Shown here piece after piece: positions 19,363 to 29,521 of a DNA stretch of 64,000 nt. The DNA is from Saccharospirillaceae bacterium. Lineage in GTDB: Bacteria > Pseudomonadota > Gammaproteobacteria > Pseudomonadales > Oceanobacteraceae. Position 1 is the stretch's first letter. The number at the start of each line of letters is the position of its first letter. The notes beneath the pieces are model-generated. The model was not told where the DNA came from. It saw nothing but the letters and a program-made list of their open reading frames with translations, and ran no database searches. Made by a program: the position numbers and the translations under genes. Where the stretch lies: assembly GCA_022448365.1 (NCBI GenBank), contig JAKVCS010000003.1, forward strand, positions 992,001-1,056,000, given 5' to 3'.

Positions 19363-19463
19363 GGTTTTATGATTATCCGAATAAAAAATACTGGCGCTGG
19401 GCCGAAACAGTGCTAAAGGCTACTGTTTACCCACTATGATGACAAGCGTATTGAGCAGAAGTT

Positions 19464-20414
19464 TTATCGCGGCTTACGATGGATATATGAAGAAGGATCG
19501 ACGGTGCGACCGTTTTTGTAAACTTCAAAATGAACGTGTGGCCCGGTAGAGCGACCGCTGCTACCCATTAGGGCAATGATATCACCCTTGCGAACGACCT
19601 CACCGACTTTGACATTGAGTTCTTTACAATGCGCGTAACGTGTTTTGTAACCATTGCCGTGGTTAACTTCGACCAGCTTGCCGTAGCCATAACGGGGACC
19701 AGACCAGGTCACAACACCTGAGGCTACAGATACAATGTCTGAACCCATCTTACCGGCAAAATCGACTCCGGCATGCCAGGCAAGACGTCCGGTAAATGGA
19801 TCGGTACGTTTACCATAACGAGAAGACATCCAGCCTTTGGTGATTGGACGCCCTGCAACAAACGTATCCGAACTTAGCTTGTTGGCAGACATCAGATCGT
19901 CAAGAACTTCAAGCTGCTGTTCACGATTGTCAATGCGCTCAGCAAGCTCATTGAGAACACTGCTGATTTCAGGAGACTGATAAGCTTCGCCAAGCGTTTC
20001 GATTGCACCGATAACACCATTTTCGGGTCCACCAACAGCCGGTAGTGCTGTGAAGTCAAATTCTTCAGCATGTAAGTCAGCGACATCAACCAAACGCTCA
20101 CCGAGGGCATCTAGGCGCAATAACTTCGTTTGCAATTCCGCTAATTTGAGTGTCAGAGCTTCCAGCTCCTGATCGGTCTGTTTACGAATCTGTTGCAGTT
20201 CCTGACGCTGCATATCCAAATCGTGTTCCCAGGCTTTAGCAGCATTCAGATCAAGAAGACCTTCATCCGCCAAACGCTCTGCCAACCAATATCCTGACAC
20301 CCCCATCGCAAACGGTAAGGCAAACAAAAACCCGAACATCACCGCCTTAGCAGTACTGCTAAGCGTATAGGTTCTGGACTCTCCATGGCGACGACCGACG
20401 ATTATTATATTCAT
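19464..20414 (-). CDS. Membrane-anchored M23 (LytM-type) metallopeptidase
   Basis: 316 residues. One N-terminal membrane helix (AVMFGFLFALPFAMGVSGYW, about 24-43), a coiled coil (about 55-125, rich in Gln, Glu and Leu) and a C-terminal M23 domain (about 190-310) with zinc-ligand motifs HAGVDFAG and HVHFE, so it looks catalytically competent. Predicted role: peptidoglycan endopeptidase or amidase activator in the periplasm. Its position between lpxC and secA matches the uncharacterised M23 gene at this place in Pseudomonas and relatives. ATG 20414; the Shine-Dalgarno is weak. Confidence 0.93.
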   Translation of the reverse strand: MNIIIVGRRHGESRTYTLSSTAKAVMFGFLFALPFAMGVSGYWLAERLADEGLLDLNAAKAWEHDLDMQRQELQQIRKQTDQELEALTLKLAELQTKLLRLDALGERLVDVADLHAEEFDFTALPAVGGPENGVIGAIETLGEAYQSPEISSVLNELAERIDNREQQLEVLDDLMSANKLSSDTFVAGRPITKGWMSSRYGKRTDPFTGRLAWHAGVDFAGKMGSDIVSVASGVVTWSGPRYGYGKLVEVNHGNGYKTRYAHCKELNVKVGEVVRKGDIIALMGSSGRSTGPHVHFEVYKNGRTVDPSSYIHRKPR

Positions 20415-20513
20415 AGGATCAGGTTCAAAATTTTCGGGCTTACCCTACTCATTTGTGTGTGTTTTTACCAATAATTTTACAAACTCGTCTGAATTCAATC
20501 ATCCAGACACAAC

Positions 20514-20537
20514 AAAGGCCATATAAGTATGGCCTTT
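20514..20537 (-). terminator. Hairpin after lpxC
   Basis: AAAGGCCATA-TAAG-TATGGCCTTT, 10-bp perfect arms, 48 bases beyond the lpxC stop. The U tract is short and broken (TTTGTTGTG), so readthrough into the M23 gene is likely. Confidence 0.6.
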
Positions 20538-20584
20538 GTGTACGGATTCTCCAACGGAATCCTGTGTATTTTAGTTAACCTGGA

Positions 20585-21493
20585 TCATCCAGCTGCGGCT
20601 GGGCGCATGTAAGAAATTGGCGCTGTTTCTTCTGTGAATTCGACGAATTCCCAGGCATCTTCCTGTTGTAATAACTCACGCAGAAGCTGGTTATTCAGGC
20701 CATGGCCTGACTTATAACCTACAAACTCGCCAATCAAACTGTGGCCTAACAGGTAGAGATCACCCACTGCATCAAGAATTTTATGCTTAACGAACTCGTC
20801 GTCGTAACGCAGACCGTCCTCATTGAGGACGCGGTAATCATCAACGACGATGGCATTTTTTACGCTGCCGCCCAAGGCAAGGTTCTTAGACCGCATGTAC
20901 TCGATATCTTTGGTAAAACCAAAGGTTCTGGCGCGACTAACTTCTTTCACGTAAGAAGTGGAAGAGAAATCAAGACTAGCACGCTGCACGCTTTGCCTGA
21001 GTACAGGATGGTCGAAGTCGATTTCAAAGCTGACTTTAAACCCCTCATAGGGAACGAAAGAGGCAACTTTATCCCCCTCGCGAACTTCAATCTTGCGTTT
21101 GATGCGGATGAAACGCTTAGCAGCCTCTTGCTCTGCAAGGCCTGCCGACTGAATCAGGAAAACAAATGGTCCTGAACTCCCATCCATAATAGGCACTTCT
21201 TGAGCACTGAGTTCTACAATAGCGTTGTCAATGCCTAGACCAGCCATGGCTGACAGCAAGTGCTCCACAGTATCGACTTTGGCGTGTTCTTTGATAAGAG
21301 TTGTGGATAACGTTGTCTCACCGACGCTTAGTGCGTTTGCAGGAATATCAACAACCGGGTCCAGATCGACACGACGGAACACAATGCCACTGTTAACAGG
21401 TGCTGGCTTCAGGGTCAGGTAAACTTTTTCACCTGAATGGAGACCAACGCCCGTTGCGCGGATTGTATTTTTAAGTGTTCTCTGTCGGATCAT
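20585..21493 (-). CDS. lpxC: LpxC, UDP-3-O-acyl-GlcNAc deacetylase
   Basis: 302 residues from ATG 21493, which has CAGGAA at good spacing and gives the canonical start [20 protein letters not shown]; the frame's earlier start 27 bp upstream is not needed. Zn2+-dependent deacetylase, the committed step of lipid A synthesis. Seen: the Zn ligands in [13 protein letters not shown] and HKILDAVGD, the second-shell [18 protein letters not shown] segment and the insert II region. Downstream of ftsZ with a 112-bp gap, as in most gammaproteobacteria. Protein-level control by FtsH/LapB acts on the C-terminal tail, here AAAG. Confidence 0.98.
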   Translation of the reverse strand: MIRQRTLKNTIRATGVGLHSGEKVYLTLKPAPVNSGIVFRRVDLDPVVDIPANALSVGETTLSTTLIKEHAKVDTVEHLLSAMAGLGIDNAIVELSAQEVPIMDGSSGPFVFLIQSAGLAEQEAAKRFIRIKRKIEVREGDKVASFVPYEGFKVSFEIDFDHPVLRQSVQRASLDFSSTSYVKEVSRARTFGFTKDIEYMRSKNLALGGSVKNAIVVDDYRVLNEDGLRYDDEFVKHKILDAVGDLYLLGHSLIGEFVGYKSGHGLNNQLLRELLQQEDAWEFVEFTEETAPISYMRPAAAG

Positions 21494-21605
21494 CTGGACA
21501 TTCCTGCCAATACTGAGCAATTTTTAAACAATTTAACAATGGCCGGGATTATAACAGCAAATTGCAAAGCTACCAGTGGCTGTTTGCAATTTGCTACATT
21601 ATGAC

Positions 21606-22790
21606 TCAATCGGCCTGACGACGCAGGAACGTAGGGATATCCATAATACTGTCATAATCCATATCAGCGGCGGGTTTTTTAACCGCGTTACTCATATCTG
21701 ATGATACTGCTGCGGGGTGGTCCATCGGATTCATCCGCTCAGGTTTTACCTGAGGAGTATTATCGACCACAACCTTTGCCTCAGTTGGCATCGGAGCAAC
21801 AGCAGCTTCTTCCTGGCCGAGACCCGTTGCCACCACAGTGACACGCAGCTCATCGGACAGATCAGGATCCATAACAGTGCCGACTACGACGGTAGCGTTA
21901 TCAGAGGCAAACTCCTCGACAACACTGCCCACTTCACTGAACTCACCCAATGACAAATCAAAGCCAGCGGTCACGTTTACCAGAATGCCACGTGCTCCTT
22001 GCAAATCGATGTCTTCAAGCAGCGGGCTTCCAATCGCCTTTTCAGCTGCCTCGCGGGCACGATTTTCGCCACTTGCAGCACCCGTACCCATCATCGCCTG
22101 ACCCATTTCGGACATAACAGTACGAACATCGGCAAAGTCGACATTGATCATACCTGGCCGGGTAATAAGATCAGCGATCCCCTGAACGGCACCTTGCAGA
22201 ACATCGTTCGCTTCTTTGAAAGCGTCCAGCAGCGTAGTACCGCTTCCCATAACAGACAGCAGCTTTTCATTTGGGATGGTAATTAAAGAATCGACATTTT
22301 CTGCCAACTGTTTTAACCCCTGATCAGCAATCGTCATGCGCTTGCGACCTTCAAACGGAAATGGCTTAGTGACAACAGCAACAGTAAGAATACCCATTTC
22401 TTTCGCTACTTCGGCAACCACCGGCGCACCGCCAGTGCCTGTACCGCCACCCATCCCAGCTGTAATAAAAATCATATCAGCGCCGTCTAAGGCTTCAGCG
22501 ATACGTTCACGATCCTCCAGTGCGGCCTGCCGGCCAACTTCAGGATTCGCACCAGCACCCAGACCTTTGGTCAAACCATTACCCAGCTGAATAATGGAAC
22601 GGGAACTGACGTTACGCAGTGCCTGAGCATCAGTATTGGCACAAATGAAATCGACACCATCGATCTGGCCATCCACCATATGCTGCACAGCGTTTCCGCC
22701 ACCACCGCCAACGCCAATCACTTTAATAACGGCGTTTTGCTGTAAGTCATCTGCTAATTCGAACATATCCCCTTCTCTTTGTTGAGACAT
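21606..22790 (-). CDS. ftsZ: FtsZ, tubulin-like cell-division GTPase
   Basis: 394 residues from ATG 22790, which has AAGGAGA 7 bases upstream; a shorter start at ATG 22766 ([13 protein letters not shown]) is the classical FtsZ beginning and remains possible. Polymerises into the Z ring. Seen: [10 protein letters not shown], the tubulin signature [13 protein letters not shown], the T7 loop region [11 protein letters not shown], a variable linker (about 320-375) and the C-terminal peptide [11 protein letters not shown] that binds FtsA and ZipA. It follows ftsA after 39 bp. Confidence 0.99.
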   Translation of the reverse strand: MSQQREGDMFELADDLQQNAVIKVIGVGGGGGNAVQHMVDGQIDGVDFICANTDAQALRNVSSRSIIQLGNGLTKGLGAGANPEVGRQAALEDRERIAEALDGADMIFITAGMGGGTGTGGAPVVAEVAKEMGILTVAVVTKPFPFEGRKRMTIADQGLKQLAENVDSLITIPNEKLLSVMGSGTTLLDAFKEANDVLQGAVQGIADLITRPGMINVDFADVRTVMSEMGQAMMGTGAASGENRAREAAEKAIGSPLLEDIDLQGARGILVNVTAGFDLSLGEFSEVGSVVEEFASDNATVVVGTVMDPDLSDELRVTVVATGLGQEEAAVAPMPTEAKVVVDNTPQVKPERMNPMDHPAAVSSDMSNAVKKPAADMDYDSIMDIPTFLRRQAD

Positions 22791-22829
22791 CGCTTTATCT
22801 CCTTCCGCGCGCGCGATCAATATTTAATC

Positions 22830-24065
22830 TTAAAAGTTGCCTTTAATCCAATCTTTTATGCGCGAAAAACCGTTTTTTTCCTGATTTTCATCGAGTTTTT
22901 TCAGCGCTTTATTTTCTTGCTGCTTAACTGCGTGAAGCAGCAAGCCAACGGACGTTGAGTAAATCGGGTTGTTAATCACATCCTGCAGTCCAGAAACCCC
23001 ATGAGGACGTGCCAATCTTACCGGCATATGGAAAATTTCTTCAGCCAGTTCGACAACACCTTCCATTTTTGCGGTGCCACCGGTTAATACAATTCCAGCA
23101 GCAACAAGATCTTCAAAACCACTGCGTCGTAACTCAGATTGAATCAGCGTAAATAACTCGTCATATCGTGGTTCAACCACTTCGGCCAACGCCTGGCGCG
23201 ACAAGTCTCGCGGTGGACGATCCCCCACACTTGGTACCTTAATGGTCTCGTCTGCTTTGGCTAACTGAGTGAGTGCACATGCGTATTTAATTTTAATTTT
23301 TTCTGCATGCTGGGTTGGTGTCCGCAATGCCATCGCAATATCGTTGGTAACCTGATCGCCGGCAATTGGAATAACCGCCGTATGCCGAATTGCACCTTCA
23401 ATAAAAATCGCAATATCAGTAGTCCCGCCACCAATATCTACCATACAAACACCAAGTTCGCGTTCGTCATCTGTGAGTACCGAATAGCTCGACGCTAATT
23501 GCTCAAGAACCAGGTCGTCTACTTGTAAATCACATCGCTCAATACAACGCTCGATATTTTGTGCCGCATTTACAGCCCCTGTCACCAAATGAACCTTTGC
23601 CTCAAGACGAACACCAGACATTCCCACCGGTTCACGAATGCCCTCCTGAAAATCGACAACATACTCCTGTGGTAACACGTGAAGGATTCTCTGATCCTGC
23701 GGAATTGCAACCGCTTGAGCAGCATCAATGACACGTTCGATATCAGTATGAGTAACTTCACGATCCCTGACGGCAACAATACCGTGTGAATTCATTGATT
23801 GAATATGACTGCCAGCAATACCCGCGTTTACCGAATGAATACGACAACCCGCCATAAGTTCCGCTTCTTCAACTGCACGCCGAATTGATTGCACTGTGGA
23901 GTCAATATTTACTACAACGCCCTTTTTCAGACCGTGGCTCGGACAACTACCGAGACCAACAATATCAATCTGTCCGTCCTCACCCACTTCACCAACAATA
24001 GCGACAATTTTTGATGTTCCTATATCCAGGCCAACCACCATATTTTTTTGTTGTACCTGATTCAT
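22830..24065 (-). CDS. ftsA: FtsA, actin-like divisome protein
   Basis: 411 residues from ATG 24065, which overlaps the ftsQ stop as ATGA and has GGAG 8 bases upstream; the longer GTG start lies inside ftsQ and is rejected. Tethers FtsZ to the membrane. Seen: phosphate-1 motif GLDIGTSKIVAIVGE, the 1C domain, phosphate-2 segment CMVDIGGGTTDIAIF, adenosine motif IVLTGGTAKMEGV and the C-terminal amphipathic membrane-targeting helix GFSRIKDWIKGNF. Confidence 0.98.
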   Translation of the reverse strand: MNQVQQKNMVVGLDIGTSKIVAIVGEVGEDGQIDIVGLGSCPSHGLKKGVVVNIDSTVQSIRRAVEEAELMAGCRIHSVNAGIAGSHIQSMNSHGIVAVRDREVTHTDIERVIDAAQAVAIPQDQRILHVLPQEYVVDFQEGIREPVGMSGVRLEAKVHLVTGAVNAAQNIERCIERCDLQVDDLVLEQLASSYSVLTDDERELGVCMVDIGGGTTDIAIFIEGAIRHTAVIPIAGDQVTNDIAMALRTPTQHAEKIKIKYACALTQLAKADETIKVPSVGDRPPRDLSRQALAEVVEPRYDELFTLIQSELRRSGFEDLVAAGIVLTGGTAKMEGVVELAEEIFHMPVRLARPHGVSGLQDVINNPIYSTSVGLLLHAVKQQENKALKKLDENQEKNGFSRIKDWIKGNF

Positions 24066-24814
24066 GCTTCCATCTCCCCAACTGGCAACCACTCAATTGC
24101 AGCACCTTTGACATAACGTAAATCTATCCCTGCCACATTTTTATGGGGCAAGGCTTTTAATAATAATTCGAGACGCTTCATACGCTCTTCGAAATAGTGA
24201 CGACCAAATACAACGTTCCAGCCATTTGATAATTTGCCAGTGATAGAACCTACATCTGATACTTCCAGTTCCAGTACCGAAACACCAGTGTTTTTAAGCA
24301 TTTGATGCAATCTTCGATAATTCCGCATCACACTTTCTGAATAATGAGTATTCCCGCGCATTCGTGCCAATTTTTCGCCGGTCACAAATCCTGGCCGTGG
24401 CAAAATATCGCCACCAACCGTCAATATTTCTTCGCCATTCCAAATTGCCATTGGCACATCTTCATGTACATTAATTAAAATTGTATCTGGCCAACGTTTT
24501 TTCACATTAACCACGTTTAATAATGGCAAATCATCAACTTGCTGAAATACTTGCTGCAACTCCGCAGAAAAGAAACTTTCATCCCTTAACCAGTCAAGCT
24601 GCTCCACAATCAGTTCCGGCTTCCACAGACTAAACTGACCCTGAACCTCAACAGTGTTCACTGGCCAACTGAGATATACCCAACGACCACAAAAAAACAA
24701 GGCAATAAATAGCAGCGGCACAGCAAACCAATAAACGTTCACACGAGGAAAACGAAATTGTATTGGCTGCTTCTCAACAATTCTGGTCGCGCCCGTTGCT
24801 TTATTCCTTCTCAT
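24062..24814 (-). CDS. ftsQ: FtsQ, divisome bitopic membrane protein
   Basis: 250 residues. A cytoplasmic basic N-terminus, one membrane helix (FAVPLLFIALFFCGRWVYL, about 30-48), a POTRA domain starting at VNTVEVQGQFSLW and the beta domain with KRWPDTILINVHEDVPMAIW, typical of FtsQ/DivIB. It recruits FtsB/FtsL and helps regulate septal synthesis. ATG 24814 lies 5 bp after ddl. The position between ddl and ftsA is canonical. Confidence 0.96.
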   Translation of the reverse strand: MRRNKATGATRIVEKQPIQFRFPRVNVYWFAVPLLFIALFFCGRWVYLSWPVNTVEVQGQFSLWKPELIVEQLDWLRDESFFSAELQQVFQQVDDLPLLNVVNVKKRWPDTILINVHEDVPMAIWNGEEILTVGGDILPRPGFVTGEKLARMRGNTHYSESVMRNYRRLHQMLKNTGVSVLELEVSDVGSITGKLSNGWNVVFGRHYFEERMKRLELLLKALPHKNVAGIDLRYVKGAAIEWLPVGEMEA

Positions 24815-24819
24815 ACGTA

Positions 24820-25749
24820 TCAGCCAGCCTGACGGTTTCTGGTTTCTGTTAACAATTTTACGACCAGCTGCGGAAAATCAACGCCACTCGCGCGCGCAGC
24901 CATGGGTACCAAACTGTGATCCGTCATACCTGGACTGGTGTTAGCTTCCAGTAACCAAAAATTACCCGTATCCGCATCCTGCATGACATCGATTCGTCCC
25001 CACCCCTGACACCCAAGAACATCAAATGCTTTTAGTGCCAATTCCTGCAATTCCGACTCTTTTTCAGAACTCAGCCCACATGGCAACAAATACTCAGTAT
25101 CGTTGGCTTGGTATTTCGCATCAAAATCATAAAAATCATGGGGCGTTCTTAATTGAATAGCGGGCAAAGCTATACCATCAACAATAGCAACCGTGAACTC
25201 AGGACCACTTACCCATTGCTCGGCCAGAACCATAGCATCATAGTCGCTGGCAAACTCATAACTCTTTTTCAGTTCCTCAGCTGTATATACACGGCGCATA
25301 CCGATACTTGAACCCTCTCGGGCTGGCTTCACGATGGCATTGTTTGACAGAGCTTCAGTGGTAGCTTGCCAATCACAATTGCTATCCAACAATACTGCTT
25401 TTGGTGTTGCTAACCCTGCAGCTTGCCAAATCAGCTTGGTCCGCCATTTATCCATTGCCAATGCTGAAGCCATAACGCCGCTTCCGGTATAAGGCTTATC
25501 CAACCATTCAAGGACACCCTGAATGGTGCCATCCTCTCCACCTCGACCATGCAATGCGATAAATGCAATATCAAAATCAGCTTCGGTCAGTTGAGCAATC
25601 GCATGTCCCTGTATATCAATTGCAATAACATCTGCTCCGGCATTCTGTAATGCATTAAATACTGCACGACCACTATTCAGAGATACTGAACGCTCTGCAG
25701 AATTACCGCCCATTAATACAGCAATTTTTCCTAAAGAAGTGATATTCAC
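24820..25749 (-). CDS. ddl: D-alanine--D-alanine ligase (DdlB type)
   Basis: 309 residues. ATP-grasp ligase making D-Ala-D-Ala for the stem peptide. Seen: [17 protein letters not shown] at the N-terminus, the [23 protein letters not shown] region in two blocks, [11 protein letters not shown], and the metal-binding ending [18 protein letters not shown]. The start is GTG 25749, which overlaps the murC stop (GTGA) and has the excellent Shine-Dalgarno AGAGGTGA. Translational coupling with murC is likely. Confidence 0.98.
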   Translation of the reverse strand: MNITSLGKIAVLMGGNSAERSVSLNSGRAVFNALQNAGADVIAIDIQGHAIAQLTEADFDIAFIALHGRGGEDGTIQGVLEWLDKPYTGSGVMASALAMDKWRTKLIWQAAGLATPKAVLLDSNCDWQATTEALSNNAIVKPAREGSSIGMRRVYTAEELKKSYEFASDYDAMVLAEQWVSGPEFTVAIVDGIALPAIQLRTPHDFYDFDAKYQANDTEYLLPCGLSSEKESELQELALKAFDVLGCQGWGRIDVMQDADTGNFWLLEANTSPGMTDHSLVPMAARASGVDFPQLVVKLLTETRNRQAG

Positions 25750-27203
25750 TGATCACCTCTTATATCTTTTAACAAGTCAGGTAACTTGTTCACCAGCGTC
25801 TGTGCTAAAGCGCCCACATCACCGGCGCCTTGGGTCAACAATAGATCGCCCGGTCTCAGTACATTTTTTAAAGATTGCTCAACGGATTCATCACGTGCAA
25901 TAAATACAGGATCAACAACGCCACGCTGCCGAACCGAGCCACAAAGCGCACGACCATCAGCACCTGCAATCAGCTTTTCGCCTGCAGGATACACGTCCAT
26001 TAATAATAAAACGTCGGCCTGTGACAGCACACGCACAAAGTCTTCATACAAATCACGGGTTCTGGTGTAACGATGTGGTTGAAAGACCATGACCAGTCGT
26101 CGTTCGGGGAAGCCACTGCGAATTGCTTCAAGTGTGACCTCAAGCTCTCGTGGATGATGACCATAATCATCCACCAGCATGACATCACCATCAGCTAGCG
26201 GAAATTCACCGCACACCTGAAAACGACGACCAACGCCTTCGAATTTTTCCAGTGCAGACTGCATAGCGTCATCACTAACACCTTCGTCATCTGATACAGC
26301 GATCGCAGCCAGTGCATTCAGTACGTTATGTTTTCCTGGCATACGCATACGAATATCAAGATCTGCTTTTCCGCTATTACGTTTAACAGTAAAGCGAGTG
26401 TACATACCGTCTTGTGTCAAATTAACGGCCTGATAATCCGCATCTTCAGAGAATCCATAAGTCACAAACTGGCGACTGATACGCGGTAATATAGAACGGA
26501 CGTTTTCGTCGTCAATACACACAACAGCCAAACCATAGAATGGCAAATTATGTAGAAATTCAACAAAGGTATTTTTTAGCTTTTCAAAGTCACCATCATA
26601 AGTTGACATATGATCCGCATCGATATTTGTGACAATAGAAACCATTGGCTGCAAATGCAGAAAGCTGGCGTCACTTTCATCGGCCTCGGCTACCAGATAA
26701 CGGCTTGCACCGAGACGAGCATTAGTACCCGCGCTATTTAATTTGCCACCGATCACGAATGTTGGATCAAAGTTCCCTTCCGCAAGGATGGACGTGACTA
26801 AGCTTGTTGTTGTCGTTTTCCCATGAGTACCAGCGACCGCGATACCATGACGAAAACGCATTAGTTCCGCCAACATTTCAGCACGACGAACAATCGGAAC
26901 CCGCTGCTCAAGTGCTGACTTAATCTCCGGATTATTTTCGTCAATCGCAGTCGATACAACCAGCACATCAGCTTGCTCAACATTTTCACTATCGTGACCA
27001 ATAAATACCTTCGCACCCATACTCACCAAACGCTCTGTTACAGCACTCTGACGCAAATCAGAGCCGGTGATTTGATACCCTTGATTCAACAACACTTCGG
27101 CAATTCCACACATGCCTACACCACCAATACCAACAAAGTGGATACAACGGATCCGGCGCATCTCAGGAATTAAATGGGTCAGTGTATTTGTTTTATGACT
27201 CAC
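25746..27203 (-). CDS. murC: MurC, UDP-MurNAc--L-alanine ligase
   Basis: 485 residues from GTG 27203, overlapping murG by 11 bp; the earlier TTG 27218 is less likely and ATG 27161 would lose the conserved LIPEM segment. Adds L-Ala to UDP-MurNAc. Seen: the Rossmann-like start [13 protein letters not shown], the P-loop [37 protein letters not shown] and DDYGHHPRE with the C-terminal Mur ligase domain. Confidence 0.98.
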   Translation of the reverse strand: MSHKTNTLTHLIPEMRRIRCIHFVGIGGVGMCGIAEVLLNQGYQITGSDLRQSAVTERLVSMGAKVFIGHDSENVEQADVLVVSTAIDENNPEIKSALEQRVPIVRRAEMLAELMRFRHGIAVAGTHGKTTTTSLVTSILAEGNFDPTFVIGGKLNSAGTNARLGASRYLVAEADESDASFLHLQPMVSIVTNIDADHMSTYDGDFEKLKNTFVEFLHNLPFYGLAVVCIDDENVRSILPRISRQFVTYGFSEDADYQAVNLTQDGMYTRFTVKRNSGKADLDIRMRMPGKHNVLNALAAIAVSDDEGVSDDAMQSALEKFEGVGRRFQVCGEFPLADGDVMLVDDYGHHPRELEVTLEAIRSGFPERRLVMVFQPHRYTRTRDLYEDFVRVLSQADVLLLMDVYPAGEKLIAGADGRALCGSVRQRGVVDPVFIARDESVEQSLKNVLRPGDLLLTQGAGDVGALAQTLVNKLPDLLKDIRGDQ

Positions 27204-28257
27204 GACTAAATCTCTCAATCTGTTCCACTACCATCTGAGTAGCGTTGGGCATTGCCAGTTGACGAGCAGTATCCGCCATCTGCTGCAGTGCCATTTTATT
27301 GTTGCTGAATTCTTTCCATTGACTGGCTAACCAACCAGCAGACAGATCTTCTTGCTGACAGATCAGCGCAGCATTTTTATCCGCTAGGTATTGCGCATTG
27401 GCCGTCTGATGATCATCCACAGCAAACGGAAAAGGTACAAAAATAGCCGCTTTACCTGCAGCAGCTACTTCGGACACCGTTAGTGCTCCAGCGCGACAAA
27501 CGACCAGATCAGCCCATTCGTATGCGGCTGCCATATCATCGATAAAAGCAGTTACTCTGGCATCGATACCTGCCAACTGGTATTGCTTTTGAACATCCTC
27601 AATATTGCGTTTACCAGCCTGATGCCATAAATCTGGCTGAAGCGCTTCTTCCAGACCAGTCATGGCTTCCAGAACTGTCTGATTTAATGCAACAGCACCG
27701 AGACTTCCACCAACAACCAGTACCTTTAAACGTTGCTCGGAAGCCGAAATCTGATTTCTGATTTGCTGAACATCTTTTCGTACAGGGTTACCTGTAACCA
27801 AGGCATTTTCCAATGCGCCGGGGAATGCCTGCATCGTAGTCTGCGAAATTTTGTGTAATAGCTTATTGGTCATACCGGCAAACGCATTTTGCTCATGAAT
27901 CAACAAAGGCACTGCCGTTAAACGAGCTGCTACACCACCTGGACCAGTGGCGTATCCACCCATGCCCAGCGCGGCAACAGGTTTCACCATTTTAATAACT
28001 TTTTTAGCCTGCCAGATCGCTTTCAAAATGCGAAATGGCGCGCTCAGCAAACCCAATTTACCCTTGCCCCGCAGCCCGGCAATATCGATGCAATGCAATG
28101 GATAACCAGCAGCAGGTACCAAGTCTTTTTCGATACCGCCAGAAGTGCCCAACCAATGAATGTCATACCCTTTTTCAGCCATTTCTTTGGCAACGGCAAG
28201 GGCAGGGAATACATGCCCACCGGTACCACCCGCCATAAACAGAATCGCTTTAGACAT
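27193..28257 (-). CDS. murG: MurG, lipid II synthase (GlcNAc transferase)
   Basis: 354 residues from ATG 28257 with AAGGAG 7 bases upstream; the preceding TTG is rejected because it crowds that site. Transfers GlcNAc to lipid I on the inner leaflet. Seen: [17 protein letters not shown], the second Gly-rich loop [14 protein letters not shown], the UDP-GlcNAc-binding segments [15 protein letters not shown] and [20 protein letters not shown], and [17 protein letters not shown]. Overlaps ftsW by 8 bp. Confidence 0.98.
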   Translation of the reverse strand: MSKAILFMAGGTGGHVFPALAVAKEMAEKGYDIHWLGTSGGIEKDLVPAAGYPLHCIDIAGLRGKGKLGLLSAPFRILKAIWQAKKVIKMVKPVAALGMGGYATGPGGVAARLTAVPLLIHEQNAFAGMTNKLLHKISQTTMQAFPGALENALVTGNPVRKDVQQIRNQISASEQRLKVLVVGGSLGAVALNQTVLEAMTGLEEALQPDLWHQAGKRNIEDVQKQYQLAGIDARVTAFIDDMAAAYEWADLVVCRAGALTVSEVAAAGKAAIFVPFPFAVDDHQTANAQYLADKNAALICQQEDLSAGWLASQWKEFSNNKMALQQMADTARQLAMPNATQMVVEQIERFSRES

Positions 28258-29521
28258 CAAACGACTCCTTACTCACACTATCTTTTTTCTTGGTCATCGC
28301 TTTCGCTTTTTTGGTTCTCGAACCAGCAACAGGTTTCTCATCTTCAATATCAATTGAGGGGTGTTCGATTTCATAAGATATGCGCATTACCACAGCCACC
28401 ATTGCGCAGCACACCAGCAGGCTACTCCCCCCATAGCTATAAAATGGAAGAGTGAGTCCCTTTGTGGGTAAAAGACCAATGTTAACCCCAAGGTTGATAA
28501 TGATCTGGAGTGCAAGCAATGCGCCAATACCAATAGCAATGTATGAACCATAAAGCTGCCCTGCCTGCTGCGCTTTCCAGGCAACCTGCCATATAAAACC
28601 AATCAGAATAGCGAGCAGTAACAAGGCGACAATACCGCCGAATAACCCCGTTTCTTCAGCCCAGATTGCAAAAACAAAATCAGTATGAGCCTCTGGTAAA
28701 TAAAACAGTTTCTGGACACTTTCCCCCAGACCAACACCAAACAGTTCACCACGACCAAAAGCAATCAAAGACTGAGTGAGCTGATAGCCCGTGCCATAGA
28801 CATGCTCTGGAGCCCACGGGTCCAGATAGGCTAACAAGCGCTCCATGCGATAGGTTTCTGCCGTTAGAACAAAACCGCTGATTATCAGGGTGCCAATCAG
28901 TAACAGAAAAAACTGACCGGCTTTTACACCACCCAAAAACAGTTGAACCAATGCTGCACCCATCAATACAACGACCGCACCAAAATCTGGTTCCAACAGC
29001 AACAGTACAACCATGGCGCCAAGGATAATAAAAGGCTTTAGGAACCCTCTCCAATGTCGTTGAACTTCCTCTTTTCGACGAACCAGATAACCCGCAACAA
29101 AAAAAACAGCAGCAAGCTTGGCGATCTCCGATGCCTGAATCTTAATCAGCCCCAGATTTAACCAGCGTTGGCTACCATTCACCTCATGACCAATCCCAGG
29201 TGCGAAAACAAGAATCAACCCCATAAAGGCAAACAATAAAAATAATGGCTCCGTCTGGCTCCACCAACGCAATGGAATTTGACTCACAACAAAAGTTACC
29301 GTCACACCCAACAATAAATACGCAGCGTGACGCATGGCGAAATATTGTTCATTTCCGGTGTAATATTCGGCAATACCCGTTGACGCTGAAGCAACCATAA
29401 GCCAGCCAAGAAACATCAGTCCAAACCAGGGCAGAAAGAGCGTCTCTTTAAGCTGCCACAACAACCGTGCCGATAAGCGTTGAAGCGGCAATGCTTGTAA
29501 TTTTTGAGTCAGCTCAATCAT
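28250..29521 (-). CDS. ftsW: FtsW, septal peptidoglycan polymerase (SEDS)
   Basis: 423 residues with about ten membrane helices. SEDS-family glycosyltransferase partner of FtsI. Seen: WLNLGLIKIQASEIAKLA, LLLEPDFGAVVVL, the large periplasmic loop 7 with AYLDPWAPEHVYGTGYQ and FYLPEAHTDFVFAIWAEETG, and FYSYGGSSLLV near the end. A Lys-rich cytoplasmic tail follows (TKKAKAMTKKKD). ATG 29521 overlaps the murD stop by 8 bp. Confidence 0.97.
   Translation of the reverse strand: MIELTQKLQALPLQRLSARLLWQLKETLFLPWFGLMFLGWLMVASASTGIAEYYTGNEQYFAMRHAAYLLLGVTVTFVVSQIPLRWWSQTEPLFLLFAFMGLILVFAPGIGHEVNGSQRWLNLGLIKIQASEIAKLAAVFFVAGYLVRRKEEVQRHWRGFLKPFIILGAMVVLLLLEPDFGAVVVLMGAALVQLFLGGVKAGQFFLLLIGTLIISGFVLTAETYRMERLLAYLDPWAPEHVYGTGYQLTQSLIAFGRGELFGVGLGESVQKLFYLPEAHTDFVFAIWAEETGLFGGIVALLLLAILIGFIWQVAWKAQQAGQLYGSYIAIGIGALLALQIIINLGVNIGLLPTKGLTLPFYSYGGSSLLVCCAMVAVVMRISYEIEHPSIDIEDEKPVAGSRTKKAKAMTKKKDSVSKESFDV

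Noticed and set aside
19405-19428. Inverted repeat AAACAGT/ACTGTTT between the M23 gene and secA as a SecM-like arrest system or terminator
   Set aside because: No leader ORF with an arrest-like sequence and no U tract; it may simply be a chance repeat.
24062-24092. Longer ftsA start inside ftsQ
   Set aside because: ATG 24065 has a good Shine-Dalgarno and the usual ATGA coupling; the upstream codons give no conserved residues.
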